Shown here: positions 1 to 13,200 of the stretch, one piece after another | How positions within the stretch are numbered: position 1 is the stretch's first letter | Layout of the letters: every line of letters starts with the position of its first letter | Source: Diprion similis | Lineage: Eukaryota; Arthropoda; Insecta; Hymenoptera; Diprionidae | Reading direction: 5' to 3' | Assembly: GCF_021155765.1 (NCBI RefSeq) | Contig: NC_060106.1 | Coordinates: 18,502,031-18,566,030 of the forward strand | DNA: 64,000 nt | The notes under the pieces: model-generated | Seen by the model: the letters and a program-made list of their open reading frames with translations, nothing else | The model's database searches: none | Told to the model about the DNA's origin: nothing | Made by a program: the position numbers and the translations under genes

Positions 1-3000
1 CGAGATTCCCAATAGTAATACAATTGTTTTCAGGTAACCGGAGCTACGAAAGGAAACATATCGACAAAATTTCTATATTCTACGTCTCGTGATTCATTAT
101 TTCCTTCTTTTTTGTGATATTGATATAGATCAATATGTTCCAAGTATTTGAAATTTTTAACAAATGTGTAGTCTGGATCCGAATGCAACTGGAGGAAACC
201 ACCAATACTTAAATTTTATTATTTTTCCACGTGATCTGATTTAGTTTCAAAAAAAGGTCTCGAATTGTATTTTTTTCAAGTCCAACACTTTATACGAAGT
301 AAAATAAAGCGAATGAAATTACAGGGTGAAGCAGCATCTCATTTATTCTTCAAAATGTCTAATTCGGAATCCAATGAATTGTAATATATTCTTTTGCAAC
401 TTCGCGAATTAGCAGAATTTAAGTTGTCACTAACGCCTGAGGGCACGCAACCCGATCGCATTCGTGTAACGCGAGTAGAGTACCGCGTGGCGCCATCGAC
501 TCGTGCGATAAGTAAACTAAGAATTCGCGGCAACGTTTAATTTAAATATCTGTTGAAAGGTATCGGTCAGCCAGGTTTTGAAGGTGATAAAATATATGGA
601 AAGTCAGATAATAGAATGGAAAAATAAACAAGTTACTGGTGTATCCACACAAAGAGATTGAAAATACTGTACTAACCTAGCTAACTATTTCATGCCACAA
701 CGAGTCGGCTCAAAGTTCAAGTTCACACGAAAGAAGATGAAGATTGTGGAGGAGTAACAACGAGGATTGTTTCGAACAAGTTTTCTATTTACGATTCAAG
801 CTCAAAGGCTACGACGACGAGATAAGGGTAGAATTAATACCTACGTTGTTTTATGACTGCTTGTTTCTTTGTTTCTTTGTTTGTCTTTCTACTAAGGATA
901 ACCAGTGACAAGATTTCAATGGGCAAAGTGAATATTAAGCGATAAGATCGAGTCCGATTACGTTGACAATGAAAAATGGAAAAAAGAAGAAAATAATTGT
1001 ATGGGTGAATCTGTTGGATCAAGATACAGTTTCTGCACTAAAGTTCGAATGAATTCCAGTGCGTATGAATTTGATAAATTTTTTAATTACCGTGGTAAAG
1101 ATTCGTGGCCACAATTCCAGAACGAAATTGGGATGAAAAAATCGAAAACACCATCCAACTATTTCTAGAATCTAGACTAATCATTTTGTTTTCTCTTTCA
1201 AAGTTGGTAGCTGATTACCTTACGCCTAGAATAACCTCAACGTTGTTAATTAGTGTTATTCCATTACTGAGACACAAGTGAATATTCGAGCCACGTCTAA
1301 TTGTATGATATAATATTGATAAGAGTTTGGAGCAACTGTCGAGTAATTATTAAAGATTATGATTCTTGTATACGAATTTCTCATTCACTGTAATCGGTGT
1401 CAAAGTTCCCTGGTTCTTCTCTCAACTTTCGAAATTTGCGAAAATCCTAAAAGCACGAATATGTAAATATATAAAGTCCTCTTTCAATATTTTAAAGCTG
1501 GTGATAAAATATTGGCTAGCTCAATTCTTTGTCAAGTCAGTGCAGGTAAACGAGTGAGAGAATTCGGCGTGAGGGGTCGGAGGTTAAACTTTGAAACTAT
1601 CAGACTCTGTGTTGGCGAATCAGACCCTCTAATCGAGCGGTCAGAGCGTCCGTCAGCAAGTCTGGATTGTTAAATAACAAACGAGATAAACTCGGCGCGC
1701 GTCAACGCCCGATGGACATTTAAAGTGCTCGCTCGTGTCGGCGTCCATCGGGTCTAATTACCCAACTCCGACCCGCCGAATTCACTGTGCGTTAGCGATT
1801 CGACCAAACGTGTGCCAATGTGCAACGTGCATTGTCTACCATCCAACCGACCTGACTGCAGGACGAAATGCAGTATAATGCATTCAAATTTCGTGAGTGA
1901 GATCAGGTCGTCGCGCCAGTTGGATAGAGATAGGAACAAGTAGTTGCATGGAGATGCATACACGGGAAATGCATCGGTTACTCACGAAAATAGCGAGCTT
2001 CGTTCCTGTTTATTATATAAATCGAAAGGTTCCGATCCAAATCGAAATCTCTCCGTTATTCAGTCGACTATTAAGCGCTACTTCGATCGATAAACCAGCT
2101 TCGAGTTTGCGTAAATTTTTATGGACATTATGCAGGTGAGTCGAATCTACCGTTTTTGGTAAAATTATATTCATTGATCGTCTCATGAGAAAGAAATCTG
2201 CTGATATATTGTAAAACTTGTCGATGTTCCCAAATAGCAACGTCAAAATTCGGAAGCTGATTTACAATCGGCGATATTCGATATTGCGGAACTTTCCCAT
2301 AACTAGGTATAATGAAAAACTCCGTCAAGCTATCGGGTTGAATTGCATAGAAATCCAATCAAAAGTATGTCGACGGCAGTTCTATTTTCATTCATTCTCG
2401 TGAATCTTTCCGGTGACCCAATAGGGGTGACCTCTTCTCCTGCTGGGTCAATTAAACTCTCGATATTTGTTCTCTCATCTTTGAACTCGAATGTTCTATT
2501 TTATTCGATATTATTCCCCTCGACGAAAATACAAATATATCATTCGATGCATCGACCGGAAAGGGATTAAAAATCGAATAAATAAATTAAATCAACCTCG
2601 CATTTAGATTTGAAAGAGGAAGAGGTAAAGTGTTCGGATGGAAATTAAGAAGGCACGACTAAAATCTCCGAAGAAAGGACATTCGCGAGGCAACTCGAGG
2701 CCAGAGATCTGTAATACGAAGCAGTTAAAGTTGCAATGGGTCCCAAGGGCCGAGAAAAGAAGTGGAACCGTGTGACTGACTTGAAGATAGGGCAAGAGCG
2801 GCCAGCTAAGAGATTGGGATCTTACTGTCCCAGCGAATCGAAACTCCCATGGGAACATCGCACGATGTACTAAACCAGAGCTTGCGCCCCCGCGTCCTGC
2901 GCGACGTCCTGTTCAATGTAAGGCAGTAGAAAAAAAAAGAGCCATCGTCTCACTTTGCGCACTTGAGTAATTTTTGGGCAAAAATTTCATCCAGCAAAAG

Positions 3001-6000
3001 AAAGGACCAAACGAAAACTCCATTAGTTAAAAAATAATGTTTCTCTTCATGATTTATATAGTTATTTGTCCCACGTTGCAAGGATTATTGGCTTCCAAAT
3101 GACCAGACCGTTTCACCAAACAGCATAAAGAACCCAATCCCGTTTTCCTTTACTCAGACTAACAGGACCAATTGCGAATTGCTTTTTGGCGCCAACGACT
3201 CCTCGGTCTGCTCGAGGGAACTAAGCCGAAATACGCAACGCGGGAAACAGATAACTTTTCCAGAGATCGTTTCCAGTTTCTCATCAACAACGTCGATCTT
3301 TACCGGACCGTAATGAAGGACGAAAACAAGAACCTGCTGCATAGCACTTTAGTTGTTCATTATACTGGTGAAGAAAAAAAAATCGACACTATTTCCTCGC
3401 AATGCACGGTGTCCAGGTGCGTTGCTGTAAGTTACGCGTTGAGAATTTCCAATGGTAGTCGGTGTTCCAGTAGTCAGGAGGACTGGAAGTCCGCTCGGTT
3501 TATGGGCACGGTAGCCGACTCACCCACAACCAGCAGTAAACCTGCCTCTAGTGTGGTCGGAAAGCCACCTCAGTCTGGTCATCCGAGGACCCGGCACGGG
3601 GGTTGCACTAAAATCACCCCCCTTTCATATCCCCCGCTCTCTCCGGCTCAGTTGCCGTCTCTTTCTCTCGCGCCCCGCGCATTCATCCTCTCTATATACT
3701 TGGGATCTGAGGCTGCTGGTCAGCACCCTACACGTAGACGAAAACGCATCTTATGCGATGGTATCTCGTAAAACTTAGGACATGTGAGTCGTACGGAAGG
3801 ATGGAACGAAACCTTAATTAACACCCGTGAGGATGGTTTAGCTTCGGGCTTCTAATTCAGACCCTCATCCGCTGAATTCCATTTTCGCCAGAGGATGAGA
3901 AAAGAAACTTTTTCTCGTAGCAGAAAAATTGCCAATTTCTGTGTAAAGCTCAGTTCTTTAACAGTCGTTGGGTTGACTGAAAGTCTGCAGTTCATTCAGC
4001 CGCAATACTCTTTCTTAAAATGGACTTTTTCAACTGACATAAAATAAACATGGCCGCCATCGACACGCCTGCGATTTTATTTCAACTCTAAGCTAATTTT
4101 TACGACCGGTGCGTCGTTTGTTATTACTTCACGTCAAAGAAGATGACGGCAAAAGTACAGTTCAAGCACGATTTCGGGATTTTGAAAGGCTGAAGCAATG
4201 AAAATTTGGCTCACGCGATCAACTCGTGCGTGTTTTGCCTACGTCCTGGGGCAGAAGCGAGACGTTGGAAAACAGAATCGGAAATGATTCGGTCTGCAAA
4301 GGGTTGAACGAGAAATGTGGTCGAGAATAAGACTCTCGGTTGTTTCGGACGTTCTAATTACCGTGGAAACACAACGAGCCTGGGAGATCCAGGTTGTAAA
4401 TCGTATGGGGTGAATTTTGTGGCAGCCAAGAACGATTCCAACAATCTCTTAGGGTAGCCTCCCGCAGGTATGCATACGTACATAAGGACGAGCAGCTTTG
4501 CAAAGGGTACGGCCATTTCAATCTCAAAGCTTGATGGGTTAATTAAGTGTTTGCTTGCCCAACAAGTGGCCCGCTGCTGCTTGGGCCTCAAGACCCGGTT
4601 TCCCATATCTACAAGGACCGAACTCACAAACAAGGTACATAAATTAGACACGTCAAAAGCTGACTACCTACTTTCAATTAACATCCGTAAACCAGTAGCA
4701 ATAAATTAGACGGCCAAGACGTTGTTGTCTCTAACCTTGCGGTTGGGATAACGAGATAAATTGCACTCCGTAGTCCCCTATATCGCATGTCACACAGAAT
4801 TGCCATCAAAACAAAGCTCTGCGTTTCTTTTCTTACAATTGTGCAAATAAGCTGCATTTCAAGTTGTGAATTTAAAAATATCAGATATCAAATATTTCGC
4901 GATTTTCTACAGTAAATTATAAACCTGACCTTAGAATCAAAAACCTGACATTAGACAATTATAAAATACATAGCTCGGAATTTAATTACAAAATTTTGAA
5001 TCCGCTATTTTGTCAATCGAGTAATTTTGACTTCAGTATAATTTTAACTTTCCAAGCGTGCGTTGCACCTTCACGATATCGTTATGAAATAAGATTCTCT
5101 TACTTCCGTTTCGATAGTCGATCAACTTTTCACCCTTCAAAGAATTTTTATCCATCTTCTTCGCAATCACAATCGTAGAAGTACTGCGCCAATATCAGTC
5201 CAAGGTTGAAAAGAAACCGTCAACGATCTAAGGAGCATTTCTCAAAAGCTGTTTTTTCTCTGTCATCGATTCTCAAAGCTGAAAGCTATCGTAATCGGTA
5301 AAGTTTGTTGACAAAAATGTTCCCCCAATCGAATGAGCCTATCTAATTTACCGCGACTTCGTCGAGAAACAGCCGTACGCCTATCCGTTTGAGCTCACCA
5401 CACAGAGTCTATCGATGCAGCGATGAGGGTGGAAAAGAGAGAGGAGAGGAAAGGAGATGAGAGGAGAGGGAGGGACGGATCCGCTAAAGGGGCACGTTTA
5501 TGTCCTCCCAGGAGTCCGCTAGCTGGCAACCCTAACTTGTCTATCCAGGTCCACGGTGACGACCCAGAAAGCCGTAGAGGCACTACCAAACGCGACGGTC
5601 CGTCATCCGGTCTCTATATACTTACCATGAAACGGCGGACATGGGTCAACCTTCGCCGTCCCATCGCTCATAACTCCTTTATTATCTTAGATTCCTGAAT
5701 TTATCACGACGGCTCTATACCTAATCACAGTCGCCGTATGCAGAACAACTTCTTCTCTACTATCGATGATCGATTCTAGTTCGACGTGAGGCTGAAGTTA
5801 GTAACGCGTTAACGCAACGATTGCATCAGGAGAAAAAATCATCATTGGGCAGTTTGGGATTACCTTCAAGAAATTGGCTTTTTAGGATCAGTGTATACTT
5901 TTGTTTATAACGCTTTACCAAATTTCTGAAAGTCACAATAAGGTACGAATTAACGATTTTTTGAAAACACGCATCGCTATAGGAATGTTACTAACTTCGT

Positions 6001-7239
6001 CCTCACAATTCGACTGACTACTGGCTCGAATCTCATCGGTAAAAACTTTCAAGATTCTTATCAGTTCAAATTTATGGCAGCTCGGTGTTCCGATCGCTTC
6101 TGATTTATAATTAGTATCATCCTTCAGCATTTTGATCCTTCAGTCATTTTATCAGGATTACCATAAATTTTATCATTTTTGCATTTTCAACTATCCCACA
6201 TTTTATGGTGTTGAAAACAACCGTCTTCTCTGAACGATTTCACAGTAAGATTTGAGAAATATATTTCAAAATTTCGATGTTACGAGATTCTGAGAATTAT
6301 CGTAATTTTTTACAAATTTAATACATTCAAAGTGGATGAAAGAAAAATATGGTGAGAGTTGTTCTCAACTTTTATCGAAGATCAAAATAAAAGCAACCAC
6401 ATTTTGAACAATTCAACCCATAAATCAAGACTAAGAAACCATACGCCATCTTTTCTTTCTCGATGAATAAATTCTCATCCACTTTTCCCCAAAAATTTGC
6501 CCGACCACTGAAAATGTCTGGAAGTATAAACTGGTTTTCAATTACAGCCATTCAATGAAAAATTCTGAACTATTTTGAATCTCGATCATTTGAAAATACG
6601 CCAAAGGAGAACATTTTAAGAAACTCTTCGTATTCCGAAGAAAGTTATTAGATGACGAGTAATCCGTGACCTCAGCGGTGTTGGGAGTGAAATTTTCGGC
6701 GGCAGATATACGGGGTCGTAAATGTCCAATTTTGGTCTAGTCCAAAGCTGAAAGCCACGGTCCCTACCTACATTCGATATCCGACAATCCCGGGAAGCCA
6801 AGCTCAGCGTAAACGCGAGCCAGGTATTACGTCATAGTGGTCAGTCACACTTTGATGTCGCACTAAAACTCTGGCCGACCTATCCTGGCCCGACTGACGA
6901 AACTGCCCCTCGTCCTTCGGACGGGACACTCGAAACCCACGCCAATCCACTCTGAGATCCTCTTCCTTGGCTGATACCTAATGCAGTGTAATTTTCACCG
7001 CCCTTGCCTATCTCTCCGCGTCGTCACCGGGAGTGTGACGAAAATTTACAGAATTCTACCTCCAGTCTGCATCCCAAAAAAATTGTCATCCCAGCTACGC
7101 AGGCCAGAACCTGAGTCCCTTGATAGTTAATTTGGGAAATACTCGTAGTAACGGGTCTTACGATGCCTCTTGACTTCCAACCATCGAATTACGGTTGTGA
7201 TGACTAAACGTTTACGTTAATATATTGATCAACACTCAC
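1..7239. other. ush intron 4 (partial), no further exon recognised
   Basis: This stretch lies downstream of ush exon 4 on the minus strand. I looked for a phase-1 minus-strand exon with good splice sites and found none. The plus-strand frame open at 3172-3771 (199 codons) has low-complexity Pro/Ser-rich content and no recognisable domain. A purine-rich tract lies at 5420-5480. Nothing else can be supported. Confidence 0.5.
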
Positions 7240-10200
7240 CACTGTCGAAACTGTTCTGATTCTCCAAGTCAGGTCCTTGTGGTGACTGCGGTCCATCTTC
7301 TTGCAGATACTCTGAAAGCAAGTTAAGCAAAAACTAAGTTCAAGATATTGCATTTTGGGAATCGTCCTAATCGTTGAAACATAAAATTGAATTATTTTTT
7401 AAAGGCTGATTCGAAAAACCAGAATACTTAATGACGAATGAATGGATCGATTGACCGACAGAAATCTGAAGCTCAATATCTTGGACTTGACGAATCGAAA
7501 TGACCGGAGTAAATTGAAATTTGGAAAAATATCGCACATTCAACGTGCAGGAATGTTGGGTTCAGAGTTCTTGGGGAAGGTTCTCCGTGTATCCGTCGCA
7601 CCTAACCTGCGTAATATCCATTGCAAAGGTGTGCGACAGCAGTGCTCTCTACGCCACGGCCACAGTCCCGAGGGATTGAGCCGGGTGATATTGGCTCTCG
7701 CATCGCCACATTTGGGGAACGTTGATATCGTCGACCGGGAGTCTCTCTCTGCGCCAAACCGGCCGCTTTGCGTCCCGTGCATTACCTTTAATTCCTGCGT
7801 CGCGTTGCGTTGCGTAATCTTGCGACGAGTTACAAATCATCGCGGTACAATCGCGATTACGCCTTGACAATTTAACCCCGCAGATTCCGTCCATGCATTT
7901 ATACTATTATGCGCATCCGCATGCAGCGTAGGATGACGCGAACGTGGCGTCAAACCGGAAATGAAACATCCGCGCGGTCTGATACTTCCTTTAATTCAGG
8001 GTTGAAATCGCGATTCAGAAGCTCGCTGGCATTGTTAAACAATCAATCCGTGTATGATTGTTGTATGAATAGGTGTAGAAACATTTTTTGAATTTTTTAA
8101 TACTTGATTACGTTTGGGGAAAAAGTGCGAAGTTATTTTTTCAATTCAAAATCTCATATTCAAAGTTTTACACGATCTCGTTGGCGAAGGCTGTAATTTT
8201 CGTCTTCGAATTCGAAAGTGTGTACAGAATAATTAATAGCAGTGATGATATATTAAGGTTATAGAGAAGAGAAAATTGACATTTTTTCTTAGTTAAACGT
8301 TTTCTTTTCTTCTTCTTCTTCTTTTATGAGTTTCACAAAGAATTGCATTTAAAAGTCCCACCTTCGCGTGCGCACGAAAAGCTTCTTTCCCGGAAAATCT
8401 CGGACCCTGTAACGATCAACTTGTTCATTTCCCTGCGAGCGTATGAGCCCTGGTGAAAATTTCTACGGAAATCTAAATTTTTACGGAAATTGGATTATTT
8501 CGTATTATTTCGTACAAAATAGTAAATATGCATAGTTTTTCGCAAAGAGTTATTAATTATCGTTAAAAATTGTAACATCTTGTAAATTTCTTATACTATA
8601 ACTACACAAATTTTCATGAAAATGTACAAGTTTTTAATCCAAACTACGCATATTTATTATCTTGTACAAAACGATTTTTTGTGAAAAATTATACGAACGT
8701 CCCAATTTCCCTAAAAGTTTATATAAAATCATAGAAATGCCAACTTCATACCAATTACCAATTACCAATTTTTCATTCTATCATTACAACAGACCGAAAA
8801 CTCAATTTTCAACACCTGCTCGATACAATTAAACATTTATACAAGTTTTAATCCTCGACCCTAGACAAATTTTTTCAATCTCCGTCATAAATTCACGACT
8901 TAATTCTCGTCTGACCGTCACAAATCAAACAAATCTTCACGAAGTATCGATACACACGTATAGTTATGTACACACATACCATCGGCTGAAAATCAACTTG
9001 TGATTAACATCCATAGATCCATTTATTAACCAGAAGTCAATGCCATCCTCATTAAACGTCTATTCCTTCAAGCGGGTAGGTTGGATAGAGAAGGATTATC
9101 CAAGTAGGTATATAACTATATAGATATAAACCTATGATGTTACAGGTTTGCGCAATGTCGGAGACCGACCGGTTTGGTTTTGTATTAGCATGTAACTCCT
9201 GTAGGAGTTGAAGTTGCGATGGGTTGCGGATGGGAGAACCCAGTGGGGTGGGGCTGGGTGGTTTGGCGGGCGGGAGGACGGGGGGGGGGGGGGGGGTAAT
9301 TACCTCCTTGGGGAATCCCCCTCCGTTCTATACCCACCAACAGTATAGCCCCAGTACGGGCACAGAGGTTCCCCACTGTTCCCCTCTGCTCCCAGTGCAC
9401 CCGAGGGACTCCCCAGTGGTTCGCACAGCGGTTCTCAACCGCTGCTTGGTCATCTTTCATTTTCACGATAAATTTGTTTGTTTATTTGTTTTTTTTTTTT
9501 ATTGCGTTTGCAATTTTTAAGCAAAATATCATCCCAAACTTGGAACTTTGGAAGCGCTTGTGATTTCCTTCGTTCTTTTTTTTTCCCGGCTTGAAATTAT
9601 TACATTTTTTGTTTTTCTTTTCTTTTTTTTTTATGTTAATGAACTTTAGCCAGTTTAAAGGTGTGATATGAGATCGTAGAAACGGTTGGTTTTGTTTTAA
9701 CGCAAGATCTGATGCGGAGGCAACGTGGGAAATTTATTAAAAATAATTCATTACGTACACCTTGCAGGTGGAATTTAATTGCCATCTGGCACGACAATTA
9801 TTCCGAAGAGGGTAATTTTTTATTTTGGTTTATTTTCATCTTTTTATGTCAAGTTCGGTACGCACGTGATGCCTCGACGAACTTTGTAAGCCGGATGTGA
9901 AACTTCATGTTTAGTGGATACGACATATTACAAACCCTCGGAACTCGGGCTCAACGGTTAGCTGCTCGTGCAACCTTCAAACCTATTTTTTATTCAAATA
10001 TAACATTCAACATCCTACAGTCGCTGAAAATCGCTGAACTGAATAAAATTATAGAATAGTCGAAAAGATGATAATGATTGAAGAATTTTTGCCCTCCTAA
10101 TTAGATGAAGGCACCTTGGTAATTGAGGCAAATTCGGAGCTTTCGATCTTTTTTAAAATAATAAACATCGTTCGCGTTTAGAGAAAACGAAAAAAAATTT

Positions 10201-13200
10201 CTACGCGAGTTTTTCTTCATACACATAAAAAATATTGGATCGAAATTTTGATATTTAAAATTTTTTAAATATGTCTAATGTAAATGTATATAATAAAGAA
10301 TTTGACTTGAAATTTTTTTGTATTTGAGACAAATTTCAAATCATATTTTTAATCTGATTTATTTTGAATTTTATTTGTACTGACAATAATCAAGTCACGC
10401 AATCATCATATCAATATACAAAACGATATCAATTCATAACCACGATAATCTTACAATAAACTTGCAATTTAATTTCCATTGACATTCTTCATTTCAATTA
10501 CTCATTTAAAATCAAAAATCATTCAAATTACTTGATGACCAGTTTACTGTATTTAATCGTTTCTGCATTCTATTAAATTCATCGCAAAATTCTTACGATT
10601 CGCTATCATGTTTTATGTATACTAGACCACTTTGTATTTTAAAGCCATGAAAAGTAGTTCGATTTTAAATTGCGAATTCGATGGGTCTTCCGCTGTCGGT
10701 TTAGCAGTACATCAAAGGCCTCCGACGGCGAAGGAATAAGGCTGATCTACCGCTGGTGACTACTACTGATTGCAAGACAGGCGTGAGGTCTGACCTACTC
10801 TTGATTGTACTACTGCGTGCAATACGAGTGCTGCGAGAGAAATTAAAATCGAGAGTCGTATTGTCGAATCCACGCTGCAATTAGCAGAAGAAAAATTTAT
10901 CGAGTGAATTTGACAGATTTTCAAGTGTTTCGAAAATGGGAATGAAAATTGTGGAAAAGAAGAAACGGATGAGATGTGAAGAATTTTAAAACTATTAATA
11001 TTCGGCGAGTCTGAAATTTGTTGTAAATGAAAGCACGATCAAAAAAATGAAGAATAAACTTAAGATCCATTTGAATTTCTCGATTGTCAATAATTTCATT
11101 CAGCGTAAAAAATATTGAGATTAACAATTTTTATCGACAAGTGAAACGACCGTTATTTCAATTAACAAATCAGATATTTTTTTTTTTAATTCGTATATCG
11201 TGAAATGAATAAAATATCTGTGGGATTATGAGCTGCAGTATGTAATACAAAAAATAAGCCGCTGGAAAGAATTTATATGGAATCAAACATTTATTTATTT
11301 TTTGTTAAATTTAGCGAACAGTACCGAAGAGTTGTTTGCTAAGTATAAGTTTTCGATTCGTATAAGAAGGTTGGATCCACAACGATTCGGCGACACCCGT
11401 TATAGGAAGAGTCGGCATCCCTACACGGCACTGTTAAGGGCCAGCTTATCCCACAGGGAGCACACAAACAATAGCAATAGGCAATAGCCCACTGGCCACC
11501 AGCCCAACTCTCCACGATCCCTCTGGGAAAACTTTAATTTCTTTCTCCGAAAGATGGCCGCTTCTTAGATTTACTCTGTTAGTCTCGAAAGATTGGGTCA
11601 CCTCTGGGAGTCTCAGCCTATACACACATGCAAACGCTTACATACATGTGTATTGTATTATATATAGCGATTATACCGTTCATAGCGACTTATTTGCAAG
11701 ATCTGAATCGTAAATAATTTACAATTTGTCATATAATAACATTTATAAAAATATTTGGGATTTGATTCTCGAATTAAAATTGAACGATCTTGTGAACGGG
11801 AAGAAAGAGGAAACAAAGTTGGAAAAATTTGAATGCAGAAATAATTTTCAAATTTTTATAAAAATCATCAAATTACGTATGATGGATGAAATAAAATTAC
11901 TACTGCCTACTTTTTAACAACGTGCAACGGCAGAGGATGAGAAAATTTCGTAAAATTGATCGTTGACTAAAATCATAATCCTATCAGGTTACGTGATCCT
12001 TATCCAAAGAATCTTTATTATAAGGATAGTTAAGTTTCAAAACAATCTTTGCATCTTTCTCGTTACCCTCAGCTCGCGGTTTAGATAATATAAATCCGGA
12101 AAATGTGCGCAGTTTTAAAGCGAATAAAAAACAAAAAAAATTGAAAAAAGTAAACAGAATTTACTGAATTCGATTATGTACGATTGCAAGAAAGGATGTC
12201 GGGCCTTTTTTAACAGCGATCCGAATTTCCTGCAGACATTGCAGCCTTGAAGCCGATGAATGTTATATTTGTGTAATAACGAGCTGATGCATCTCCAGCG
12301 GCGGGCTAATTTGTTGTTTTAACAACCCCCGGAGGGTCTAAGGTCTCTTATTACCCGGCAGCGAAAGGACGAGCACAGGTGTGCGGCTCCTTTATGACTT
12401 ATGCTACTTTTACGAGGCGCGGAGCACCTGCAGCAGGATCTTCCTCATCTCGACTGGCTGATCCTGCAGGAGCAATGGGATAATGTTTTTCTGCTCCATG
12501 CACCCTGTTTTTTCCCACGTTTGTTTCTCCACCGCCGTGGATTTCGTCCTAAATAATATCGTCCGTGATTTTCGTTACGTCAAACGTAACAAGGGATGAC
12601 TTGACGTCACGAAAAGTATACTCGAATAGAAGATAGTCGGCGTTTATCGACTGGGGGAAACTGGAAAGGGGGCTGAGGACCAAGAGATTAACGCAAACTT
12701 TCAGACAAATGACAAGACGGAGAAGAGATGCTGAAGAAGCTTTCTTCTCGCGAGTAAAACTTACTCGGACTTTTGCTGCGGCTTGCGGCTTTCTCTTACT
12801 TCCGATTGTCGAGCTTGCGCTGCGCGGTTTTTACCCCGGATTTGGCCCGGAAGTTTCCCGTGAATTTTAATCATTTTTCACAATATTTTCTCTGCAGTTG
12901 AATAAATTAGTAAAAAAAATTATAGCTTAATTTTCAACCCTTTCGATGATTTTTTCCCATTTTTTACATTCCTTCGAATCAAGTTAATGCTCAGTAATCT
13001 TTTCACTTCTCTATTTAAAAAACCGTTATCGCGATAAAAAATTTTCAACATTAAGGATTTCTGTAATTTGAGCTGAGAACCAAATTTAATATAGTTAAAA
13101 TTGCAAAGGCAAATTTAACATCTCCACTTTGCTGACAATTCGCGTACCTACATTAAAAATCAATAAGCGGCTATTTTATAAGACCAATATTAAAAAAATT

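Noticed and set aside
3172-3771. 199-codon plus-strand open frame
   Set aside because: Ser/Pro-rich low-complexity product with no domain, inside a ush intron on the other strand; no splice or conservation support.
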